This document shows positions 6,319 to 13,115 of a stretch of 21,749 bases of DNA, piece by piece; positions within the stretch are counted from its first letter, which is position 1, and each line of letters begins with the position of its first letter. The notes beneath the pieces are model-generated. The model saw only the letters and a program-made list of their open reading frames with translations, was not told where the DNA came from and ran no database searches. Origin of the DNA: DATAJX01 sp964601735 (GTDB lineage Bacteria; Pseudomonadota; Alphaproteobacteria; UBA2136; UBA6156); assembly GCA_964601735.1 (NCBI GenBank), contig CAZROO010000020.1:1-21749 (forward strand), in the 5' to 3' direction. Made by a program: the position numbers and the translations under genes.

Positions 6319-8389
6319 CGACGGTGCGAAGGCGAGTACGGGTGGAAAGCTCGGCTTGAGAGAGCACCGGTACCAGCGGCAGGGCGCGCTCGATGAGAAG
6401 GCGGGCAAACGGGCGGCTGGCAGGTGAGGTGAGCAGAATGGGGCGTAGGCCCGCGTTGAACTGACGCTCGAAGGTATCTCGCGTAACCTTGAGGAAGTTC
6501 TGCACTTTGTCCGGCGACATGGCGAGTTGGCGCTCTTCGCCTTCGGCCAGCATCGAATCCTTGAACTCCTTTTCCCACGCCGGGCTGAGGGCGACGACGG
6601 TGAGGGTGCCTTCGGCATCGCCGAACTGGGCATTGATTTGACGCGCCAATCGGCTGCGTACGTGCTCGGTGAGAATGGTGAGGTTGCGGATGCCGGGGGC
6701 TTCAGACATTGCTTCCATGATAGCTGGTAAGTCACGGATACTGATGCGTTCACGCAGCAGGTTTTGCAGAACTTTTTGCAGTGCTGCCTTGCTGTATTTT
6801 TCGGGAATCAGTTCGTCGATGAGCTTGGCGTGGGTGGGGCGCAGCTCGTCGAGAAGCTTATCCAGTTCCTGGCGGGTCAGCAGGTCGGCGAGGTTGTCCT
6901 TGATGATTTCCGTCAGGTGGGTGGTAACGACGGTGGAGTTATCAACGACCGTGTAGCCGTTGAACTGCGCCTGCTCCTTCTGCGCGTCGGTAATCCACTT
7001 GGCGGGGATGCCGAACGCCGGGTCGAGCGTGTCTTTGCCTTCCAGCGGCGGAGCTGCGCCCGCGCTGCCGGAAATCGCCATCAGCTGGCCGGGCTCGAGC
7101 ACGCCGCCGCCGGCTTTGATGTCCTTGATGTAAATATTATACTCGCCGGGCTTGAGTTGCAGATTATCCTGGATGCGCACGCTGGGCATCACCACGCCCA
7201 TCTGCTTGGCCAGTTGGCGGCGGGTTTCCTTGATTTGCTCGGTCAGGCGACCACCGCGAGATTCGTCGATGAGGCCGAGCAGCGCGTAGCCCATTTCGAG
7301 CTTGAGGGTATCGACGTGCAGGTAGCTGGCCAGCGGCGGTTCGGCGGGCGTGGCTGCCGCCGCAGCGGCTTCTTCGGTCTTTTTTGCTTCTTCTGCGGTG
7401 GGCGGTTTGGGCTTTTTGCTTTGCTGGTAGGCCTGCCAACCGGCCATACCCATGCCTGCGCTCATAATCCAGAATGGCAGCACCGGCATGTTGGGAAGCA
7501 GCGAGAGGAACGCGGTAAGGCCTGAAGCCACGAACAGCACGCGGTAGTTGCCCACCAACTGGCCGAACAGTACGGTGCCCGCGCCTTCGGTGGTGCCGCT
7601 TTTGGCCACCAGCATACCAGCGGCGATGGAAATGGTGAGGGCGGGAATGTAGGCAACCAGGCCGTCACCCACTGCCAGCAGGGTGTAGCGGCTGAGGGCA
7701 TCGAACCCGCCCAGCTTGTGTTGCGTAACGCCGACGATGACGCCTACCACCACATTGATGCCGGTGATGATAAGGCCGACGATGGCGTCGCCGCGGACGA
7801 ATTTGCTGGCACCATCCATAGCGCCGAAAAAGCCGGTTTCCTGTTCCAAATCGCTGCGGCGCTTGCGGGCTTCGGATTCATTGATGAGCCCGGCGTTGAG
7901 GTCGGCGTCGATGGCCATTTGCTTGCCGGGCAAACTATCGAGTGTGAAGCGCGCGGCGACTTCGGCGATACGGCCGGAACCCTTGGTGATGACGATGAAG
8001 TTGACGATGATCAAAACACTGAAAATCACTAGGCCGATGACGAAGTTGCCGCCCATGATGACCTTGCCGAAGGCTTCGATAATGTGACCGGCGGCGGAAG
8101 TGCTGTTGTGGCCGTTTTCCAGAATCAGCCGGGTGCTGGCGACGTTGAGCGCTAGGCGGAAGGTGGTGGTGACCAGCAGCATCATCGGGAAACTGGAGAA
8201 GTCGAGCGCGCGCTTGATAAAAAGAACCGTCAGCAGCACCAGCACGCCCAGCGTGATGTTGGTGGCGATGAGCAGGTCGAGCACCGGGCCGGGGAGGGGC
8301 ACGAAGAACAGCACGATGAGCGTCAGCACGCCCAGCGCCAGCATAACGTCTTGCTGCTTGGCCTGCGCCAGCAGTTTGGTCATGTCCAT
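6308..8389 (-). CDS. flhA: Flagellar biosynthesis export-gate protein FlhA
   Basis: FlhA is the large subunit of the flagellar type III export gate. It forms a nonameric ring in the inner membrane whose cytoplasmic domain docks export chaperones and substrates. The product has 693 residues, the standard length. About eight hydrophobic segments fill residues 15-320. The family (FHIPEP) signature RFTLDSLPGKQMAIDADL is at 147-164, and GFFGAMDGASKFVRGDAI follows. An Ala/Lys/Glu/Pro-rich linker (about 335-360) joins the membrane part to the soluble domain, which ends in FARLLIERALPLVPVLSQAE and a basic tail. The start at 8389 has GGGAGA upstream; a second in-frame Met at residue 3 is possible. It is the last gene of the fliF-flbD cluster, 56 bp after flbD, with a GC-rich inverted repeat in the gap. 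Confidence 0.97.
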   Translation of the reverse strand: MDMTKLLAQAKQQDVMLALGVLTLIVLFFVPLPGPVLDLLIATNITLGVLVLLTVLFIKRALDFSSFPMMLLVTTTFRLALNVASTRLILENGHNSTSAAGHIIEAFGKVIMGGNFVIGLVIFSVLIIVNFIVITKGSGRIAEVAARFTLDSLPGKQMAIDADLNAGLINESEARKRRSDLEQETGFFGAMDGASKFVRGDAIVGLIITGINVVVGVIVGVTQHKLGGFDALSRYTLLAVGDGLVAYIPALTISIAAGMLVAKSGTTEGAGTVLFGQLVGNYRVLFVASGLTAFLSLLPNMPVLPFWIMSAGMGMAGWQAYQQSKKPKPPTAEEAKKTEEAAAAAATPAEPPLASYLHVDTLKLEMGYALLGLIDESRGGRLTEQIKETRRQLAKQMGVVMPSVRIQDNLQLKPGEYNIYIKDIKAGGGVLEPGQLMAISGSAGAAPPLEGKDTLDPAFGIPAKWITDAQKEQAQFNGYTVVDNSTVVTTHLTEIIKDNLADLLTRQELDKLLDELRPTHAKLIDELIPEKYSKAALQKVLQNLLRERISIRDLPAIMEAMSEAPGIRNLTILTEHVRSRLARQINAQFGDAEGTLTVVALSPAWEKEFKDSMLAEGEERQLAMSPDKVQNFLKVTRDTFERQFNAGLRPILLTSPASRPFARLLIERALPLVPVLSQAELSTRTRLRTVATI

Positions 8390-8445
8390 ATTCTTGTTAT
8401 TCTCCCACCTATTTTATGGCGCGGGAGAGGCTGCGCCCGCAAGGG

Positions 8446-9819
8446 CTATGATGCCGTATTCAGCAACCCCAGCGAAGAAAGTTTCTCACGCAGGATGACC
8501 ACAGAAATACCGAGCAGATGCGCAGCAAAATCTTCGTTGCCCTTGGTGTAGCTCATGGTGGCGCTCAGGGTGTCGCGTTCGACCTCGGCCAGCGGGCGGG
8601 GCACGTAAACCGGTGATGGCCCACCGCCGTAAGCATTAGCCACGGCCTGCGCCAGGCCGGCGGCCTGGGTGCCGCCCGGCGTGGTGCCCGCCTGCTGTAC
8701 GTTGGCGGCCACGCTCATCATCTGCATGCTCATGGGCGAAATCTGGATATGGTGGGCGTCGAGCACACGCTCCTTGCCCGCCAGCAGGATGGCGCGGTGC
8801 ATGGTGTTTTCCAGCTCGCGTACGTTGCCTTTCCAGTAGCAATGGATGAGTTTTTCTTCCGCCGCCTTGGTAAGCTGGGGCGTGGGGCCTTCGGCGTACT
8901 TGGCGGCAAAATGTTGGGCCAGCGGCACTATGTCTTCCAGCCGTTTGCGCAGCGGGGGGATGTCGAGCATCACCACGTTGAGGCGGAAATAGAGGTCTTC
9001 GCGGAACTTGCCCTGCGCCACATACTCTTCCAGCGCGCGGTTGGTGGTGGCGATGAGGCGGATATCGACCGGCACCGGCTTGTCGGCGCCGAGGGGGTCG
9101 ATGACGCGTTCCTGGATGGCGCGCAGCAGCTTGGCTTGCAGGCTGGCGTCCATCTCGGAGATTTCGTCGAGCAGCAGCGTGCCGCCGTGGGCCTGCTGGA
9201 ACTTGCCGATGCGTTTGTTGAGCGCGCCGGAGAAGGCGCCTTTTTCGTGCCCGAAGAGTTCGGACTCGAGCAGGCTTTCGGGAATGGCGGCGCAGTTGAC
9301 TGCGATGAACGGTTTGCTAGCGCGGGGGCTACAGGCATGGATGAAGCGGGCCAATACTTCCTTCCCCGTACCGCTCTCGCCGCGCAGTAATACGGTGGCG
9401 CTGCTGGCGGCAAACTGTTTGGCTTGCTCGTGCAGGGCGATGCTCACCGGGTCGGCGGCGATGGGTTTGCGGCTGTCCACCGGTGGGGCGAGCTTTTCCA
9501 TGATGGCCTGGAGCAGGCGGGCTTCCACCGGCAACGTCAGATACTCCTTGGCGCCCAGGCGGATGGCCTTGGCCCCGGCGGCGGGGTTGGCCTCGCCCAC
9601 CACAATCACGGGCGTTAGGAGCTTGTTATCACGCAGGGCGGTGAACAGCATGGCCAGATCGAGCCCGCCCGGTACCAGCAGCAGGGCAAACTCGCCGGAA
9701 GAGAGCTGCTCGATAAGCTCACTCAGCCCGCTTGCACTTTCAATGTGCGTGCCCGCAGGCAGGGCCGCAATCAGCGACGGTTCGGCATGGAGGGGGCTTA
9801 CGGCCAGTACGGACGGCAT
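8446..9819 (-). CDS. flbD: Sigma-54-dependent flagellar transcription activator FlbD
   Basis: FlbD is an AAA+ bacterial enhancer-binding protein that activates sigma-54 promoters of late flagellar genes. The product has 457 residues from the ATG at 9819, which aligns with the expected receiver start; a TTG at 9855 would add 12 residues of poor quality. Residues 1-110 form a receiver-like domain lacking the phospho-acceptor Asp (ALLLVPGG where the Asp is expected) and the N-terminal acidic pair, so phosphorylation is unlikely. The AAA+ domain follows: Walker A GESGTGKE at 147-154, GAFSGA at 194-199 in place of the canonical GAFTGA, Walker B LLLDEI at 215-220, and arginine residues in KFREDLYFRL at about 271-280. 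A Gln/Gly-rich linker leads to a Fis-like helix-turn-helix (GNEDFAAHLLGIS...LREKL). In Caulobacter, FlbD is controlled by FliX, which is not in the window. Confidence 0.93.
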   Translation of the reverse strand: MPSVLAVSPLHAEPSLIAALPAGTHIESASGLSELIEQLSSGEFALLLVPGGLDLAMLFTALRDNKLLTPVIVVGEANPAAGAKAIRLGAKEYLTLPVEARLLQAIMEKLAPPVDSRKPIAADPVSIALHEQAKQFAASSATVLLRGESGTGKEVLARFIHACSPRASKPFIAVNCAAIPESLLESELFGHEKGAFSGALNKRIGKFQQAHGGTLLLDEISEMDASLQAKLLRAIQERVIDPLGADKPVPVDIRLIATTNRALEEYVAQGKFREDLYFRLNVVMLDIPPLRKRLEDIVPLAQHFAAKYAEGPTPQLTKAAEEKLIHCYWKGNVRELENTMHRAILLAGKERVLDAHHIQISPMSMQMMSVAANVQQAGTTPGGTQAAGLAQAVANAYGGGPSPVYVPRPLAEVERDTLSATMSYTKGNEDFAAHLLGISVVILREKLSSLGLLNTAS

Positions 9820-9875
9820 GGGCCGGAGTGTAGCGCGGCGGCGGCCAGACTCCAAGCAACCGGTGCAGGATTATT

Positions 9876-9889
9876 TAGTTTATAAACTA
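9876..9889. promoter_or_regulatory. Perfect 14-bp palindrome at the motA-like gene stop, upstream of flbD
   Basis: TAGTTTATAAACTA is fully self-complementary. It includes the stop codon of the motA-like gene and lies about 57 bp upstream of the flbD ATG. It is AT-rich in a GC-rich operon, so it could be a regulator site or a small mRNA hairpin. No known operator consensus was recognised. Confidence 0.35.
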
Positions 9890-10651
9890 GCGGAAAACCG
9901 TGCTGCGCTGGCTGGGCGGCAGTAGGGCGTTGAGGTGCAGTTCGAGCTGGCGCGGGTTTTCGCGCTTGCTCATGCTGATGACCGCCATAGTGTAGATTTT
10001 GCGGATAAGGAAATCGTCGGCGGAAATCCGGTCGAGTTTGTTGGCCAGTGGCGTGAACACCATGTAGCTGAGCACCGCACCGTAAAAGGTGGTCAAAATT
10101 GCAATCGCCATCGCCGGGCCGATGGTATCGGGGTCGGACAAGTGGCTGAGCATTTGCACCAGGCCGATAAGCGTGCCGATAAGCCCCATTGCGGGCCCCA
10201 GTTCGGCGGCGCGGCGCAGCATGGCAATGCCGGTGGCGTAGCGTTCCATCAGTGTGGCGGTGTCGGTCATCATAATGCGCTCAATCAGGTCGACCGGGGT
10301 ATTATCTACCCCCAGGCTCAAGCCCTGGCGCAAAAACGGGTGCTGTTCGGCGGCTATCTCGGCCTGTGCGCCCATCAGGCTGTCCTTGCGTACTTTTTGC
10401 GATAACCGCACCAGGCGGGTGGTTTCGCCGGTGAAATTGGGCGCGGTATGCATCAGGGCATTCAGGATCATCAGGCTGCCCATGCTGATTTCGCGCGGGC
10501 GGAAGCTCACCATCGTCACCAGAGCAGTGCCGCCGACGACAATCAGCAGGCTGGGAATATCGACAAACGCCGCGGGGTTGCCGCTCATGCCGATGGCAAC
10601 GCCCACCAAGGCTAACGATGCTAGCAGACCGAAAATCGTTGCAACGTCCAT
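9887..10651 (-). CDS. Flagellar stator protein, MotA/PomA-like
   Basis: This is the MotA/TolQ/ExbB-type ion-channel subunit of a flagellar motor stator. It would pair with a MotB-type protein in the inner membrane to couple ion flow to rotation. It has 254 residues, like PomA/MotP-type stators (E. coli MotA is 295). Four hydrophobic segments are visible: about 5-22, 32-50, 150-170 and 182-200. The conserved pore segment GPAMGLIGTLIGLVQML and the ILTTFYGAVLSYMVFTPLANKL segment are typical. The cytoplasmic loop (about 60-145) contains the charged KVRKDSLMGAQAEI stretch. It lies within the flagellar operon, 6 bp after fliN and 67 bp before flbD. No motB is adjacent, so its partner must be elsewhere. 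The N-terminal MDVATIFGLL favours the sodium-type branch, but ion choice is inference. Confidence 0.9.
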   Translation of the reverse strand: MDVATIFGLLASLALVGVAIGMSGNPAAFVDIPSLLIVVGGTALVTMVSFRPREISMGSLMILNALMHTAPNFTGETTRLVRLSQKVRKDSLMGAQAEIAAEQHPFLRQGLSLGVDNTPVDLIERIMMTDTATLMERYATGIAMLRRAAELGPAMGLIGTLIGLVQMLSHLSDPDTIGPAMAIAILTTFYGAVLSYMVFTPLANKLDRISADDFLIRKIYTMAVISMSKRENPRQLELHLNALLPPSQRSTVFR

Positions 10652-10657
10652 AAGAGT

Positions 10658-10984
10658 TTAGGTCAGGTTTTTAACAATTTCGGTCATGGTGACGCCGAGC
10701 TTGTCGTCGACGATGACGACTTCGCCGCGGGCCACCAGGCGGTCGTTGACGTAGACGTCAACGGCGTCGCCGACTTTACGGTCGAGTTCCACCACCGCAC
10801 CCCGGCCCAGCTTGAGCAGTTGCGAAATGTTCATACTGGTGGTGCCCAGCACGGCACGTACCGTCACCGGAACATCGTAAACGGCCTCAAGGCCTGCTTC
10901 GGCGCCTTTCATGCCGGCATTGGCACCGCCGAGGTCTTCGAACTTGACGTTCTGCTTGTTATCAGCCGCAGGTGTGTCAGCCAT
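10658..10984 (-). CDS. fliN: Flagellar motor switch protein FliN
   Basis: FliN is the most abundant C-ring subunit. It binds FliM and, through FliH, positions the export ATPase at the base of the flagellum. The product has 108 residues. An N-terminal stretch of about 40 residues is polar and probably flexible (DTPAADNKQ...), and the rest is one SpoA (FliM/FliN C-terminal) domain: YDVPVTVRAVLGTTSMNISQLL, LGRGAVVELDRKVGDAVDVYV, NDRLVARGEVVIVDDKLGV and the end TEIVKNL. These are all diagnostic. The start ATG at 10984 has AGGGG upstream. It lies 74 bp after fliH and 6 bp before the motA-like gene. fliM is not in the window. Confidence 0.96.
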   Translation of the reverse strand: MADTPAADNKQNVKFEDLGGANAGMKGAEAGLEAVYDVPVTVRAVLGTTSMNISQLLKLGRGAVVELDRKVGDAVDVYVNDRLVARGEVVIVDDKLGVTMTEIVKNLT

Positions 10985-11058
10985 GAAAATCCCCTGTTCC
11001 CTTGTTGTTGGGGGTTAACCTAACCTGCCGTGGCCCGGCGCGGCAAGGCTTTTGCTTG

Positions 11059-11814
11059 TCATTTCAGCGCATCCACCAGTTCATCATCACCCAGCAACTC
11101 GGCGGCGCGTTTTTTGGCGGGGTCGGCGGGTGCTGCGGTGCTTGCGGCTGTGGCGGGTAAACCTGGGGTGGCAGCGGGAGTGTCGGCTACCGGCGGTACG
11201 GCCTCGGGCGCGGGTGCCTGCACAGGTGCGCCCGCGCTGGCCAGCAGTTCGGCAATCAGCTTCTGGTGCTCCTGCAGCTTGGCTTCCAGCCCGCCGCCGT
11301 GCCACTCCACCACACAATCGCTGGGTAGCAGGCCGTGGTCGTCGATGATACGGAAATTATGGCCGCTGATATGCGCGTGCGCCAGGCCGAGCTTTTCGTG
11401 GAAGTGGCGGGCATTGGGGTGGAGGCGCAGGGTCAGTTCCTCGCCGGTACGGATGAGCGGCAGCAGGCTTTTGAGGTGTTGTTCGAACACCTGTTCGGGG
11501 TAATGCTGCGCGGCCTGGCCCAGCAGGCGGCTGAAGCTTGCATGCCAGAGGGTGAGCAACTGCCGCACGCTGCGCTCTTCCCATGCGGCCTGGGCTTGGG
11601 TCAGCTGTTCGGTGATGGTGTCCAGGCGTTTGGCCATCTCGGCCATCTCGGCCGTAGCCATGTTTTTACCTTCGTTCAGCCCCGCGGCGTAGGCTTCGGC
11701 ACGAACCTGCTCGATGCCATCGGCTTTGGCCCTGCCACCATTGAGGCCGCTGGCGATATCGAGTTCGAAAAATTCGTTGTCGAAACCGAATTTGGAATAA
11801 GGAGCCTCCGGCAT
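11059..11814 (-). CDS. fliH: Flagellar export ATPase regulator FliH (FlbE)
   Basis: FliH dimers bind and restrain the FliI ATPase and tether it to FliN. The product has 251 residues. The N-terminal part is predicted coiled coil: AEAYAAGLNEGKNMATAEMAEMAKRLDTITEQL at about 40-75 in pieces, with the AxxxG-type spacing usual for FliH. The C-terminal domain holds RIIDDHGLLPSDCVVEWHGG followed by a helix, typical of FliH/YscL. After residue 195 there is an Ala/Pro-rich extension ending in AAELLGDDELVDALK, unlike E. coli FliH. The position between fliG and fliN is the same as flbE in Caulobacter. The ATG at 11814 lies two nucleotides after a TGA created by an inserted element, and no Shine-Dalgarno run is visible directly upstream, so translational coupling is likely. 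Confidence 0.88.
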   Translation of the reverse strand: MPEAPYSKFGFDNEFFELDIASGLNGGRAKADGIEQVRAEAYAAGLNEGKNMATAEMAEMAKRLDTITEQLTQAQAAWEERSVRQLLTLWHASFSRLLGQAAQHYPEQVFEQHLKSLLPLIRTGEELTLRLHPNARHFHEKLGLAHAHISGHNFRIIDDHGLLPSDCVVEWHGGGLEAKLQEHQKLIAELLASAGAPVQAPAPEAVPPVADTPAATPGLPATAASTAAPADPAKKRAAELLGDDELVDALK

Positions 11815-11816
11815 GG

Positions 11817-12089
11817 TCAGGCGCTATGAACAAGGAATTTATGTGTTTGTAGCCAGCCAAACCGATGGCTGGTTTGTGTTTTGGACGACGATACGTGGTT
11901 GACCCTACGTGAGGAGGACAAAACCAAACCCAGACGCGGTTTGGCTGAGCTACCCTTTGGGCACGGGCCAAAACGGTTCCCCGATGCCGTCTTGCCGGGC
12001 TTAAGCAGTGTCAACTGCTCGGCGCCCTTCGCGCCGACACGGGATAACCGTTTATGGCCTCGCGCAAACATCATAAATTCCTTGTTCAT
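11817..12089 (-). CDS. Bridging ORF inside the inserted element (doubtful protein)
   Basis: A 90-codon frame spans the inserted element. It opens at the ATG at 12089, six nucleotides after the fliG stop, with a GAGG sequence formed at the junction; a second Met at 12074 has AAGGA four nucleotides upstream, inside the terminal repeat. It ends with TGA at 11819-11817, the duplicated target site, two nucleotides before the fliH ATG. The product (MNKEFMMFARGHKRLSRVGA...) is basic, with no recognised domain. It probably is not a functional protein, but its translation could preserve coupling between fliG and fliH. The internal sequence looks like palindromic DNA read in one frame. Confidence 0.3.
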   Translation of the reverse strand: MNKEFMMFARGHKRLSRVGAKGAEQLTLLKPGKTASGNRFGPCPKGSSAKPRLGLVLSSSRRVNHVSSSKTQTSHRFGWLQTHKFLVHSA

Positions 12090-12095
12090 AGCGCC
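11820..12095. mobile_element. MITE-like palindromic element with 24-bp terminal inverted repeats
   Basis: The 276-bp segment begins GGCGCTATGAACAAGG at 11820 and ends with the reverse complement at 12095. The inverted repeats are identical over 24 bp (11820-11843 and 12072-12095), then continue for six more bases after a 1-nt gap. TCA flanks both sides (11817-11819 and 12096-12098), a 3-bp target duplication. Removing the element and one copy restores fliG ...ACC TGA CC ATG fliH, a normal operon junction. Internal hairpins are CCAGCC/GGCTGG (11853-11872), CCAAACC/GGTTTGG (11924-11944), GCAGT/ACTGC (12005-12018) and CGGCGC/GCGCCG (12020-12036). It carries no transposase. The ends resemble those of some IS5-group elements (GAACAAG near the tip), and the TNA-type duplication fits IS1031-type insertion; this parentage is inference. 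No second copy is seen in the window. Confidence 0.85.
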
Positions 12096-13115
12096 TCAGG
12101 TAATAAACTCTTCCTGGCCTTCGACGCCGGTGATGATGACGATTTCGCCCTTGTCGGCCAGGCCCTTGGCCACCACGACAATCTTCATCTGCGCCTCGTC
12201 CACGTCCTTGACCTTGACCGGGCCCATGGTTTCCATGTCTTCCTTCATGATCTTGGCCTGGCGCTCGGACATGTTCTTGAAGAACTTTTCGCGCATTTCG
12301 GGCTTGGCGCCCTTGAGCGCGAGCGTCAGCACGTCCTTATCGGTCACGTCGCGCAAAATAGTTTGCACACCCTTGTCGTCTGTCTTCATGATGTCATCGA
12401 AGGTGAACATCAGTGCACGAATTTCTTCGGCGTCATCGGGGTTGCTCTTTTCCAGCAGGCCCATGAAGCGCTGTTCATTCGAGCGGTCGAAGTTATTGAA
12501 GATTTCGGCCATCGTTTCGTGCTGGTCCTTGGTGTTTTGCTGGGCCAGGCTGCGCATGAACTCGGTTTTCAGGCTCTCTTCCACGGCGTTGAGGATTTCG
12601 CGCGGCACGTTGTCCATCACCAGCACGCGCTGCATCACTTCCAGCGCCAAATCTTCCGGCAGCACGCTCAGCACCTTGGCGGCATGGTTGGGTTTGATGC
12701 GGCTGATAATGACCGCCACGGTTTGCGGATATTCGTTGACCAGGTAATTTGCCAGCACTTCCTCGCTGACATTGGCCAGTTTTTCCCACATGGTGCGGCC
12801 TGCTGGGCCGCGCATTTCTTCCATCAGTTCCTTCACTCGGTCTTCCTTGAGGAAGCTCTTGAGGTAACGCTCGGTAGCGCTCCAGCCGCCGACGATACCG
12901 CCACCGCCACCACCCACGGCATTGGCGAAGTCGAGCATGGTCTGTTCCATTTCTTCGCCGCTGACCTGGCCGAGCGTGGCCATTTCGCGCGAAATATCCC
13001 GGATTTCGTAATCATCCATGAACGAGAACAGGTTTGCGGCACGTTGTTCGCCCAGCGCCATCATCAAAATGGCGGCCTTGCGGGCGGAGTCGCCTTTGCG
13101 CGAGGAGTCAGCCAT
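12096..13115 (-). CDS. fliG: Flagellar motor switch protein FliG
   Basis: FliG links the MS ring to the C ring and is the rotor component that meets the stator. The product has 339 residues, standard for the family. The N-terminal FliF-binding domain starts with KAAILMMALGEQRAANLFSFM and contains a Gly-rich loop (VGGGGGGIVGG, about 68-78). The middle domain has the EYPQTVAVIISRIKPNHAAKVL stretch in pieces, corresponding to the conserved EHPQT motif. The C-terminal domain has MFTFDDIMKTDDKGVQTIL and TLALKGAKPEMREKFFKNMS, carrying the charged torque helix. The start ATG overlaps the fliF stop by one base (TAATG). The stop TGA is the target site of the inserted element, so the protein is intact but its junction with fliH is altered. 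Confidence 0.97.
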   Translation of the reverse strand: MADSSRKGDSARKAAILMMALGEQRAANLFSFMDDYEIRDISREMATLGQVSGEEMEQTMLDFANAVGGGGGGIVGGWSATERYLKSFLKEDRVKELMEEMRGPAGRTMWEKLANVSEEVLANYLVNEYPQTVAVIISRIKPNHAAKVLSVLPEDLALEVMQRVLVMDNVPREILNAVEESLKTEFMRSLAQQNTKDQHETMAEIFNNFDRSNEQRFMGLLEKSNPDDAEEIRALMFTFDDIMKTDDKGVQTILRDVTDKDVLTLALKGAKPEMREKFFKNMSERQAKIMKEDMETMGPVKVKDVDEAQMKIVVVAKGLADKGEIVIITGVEGQEEFIT

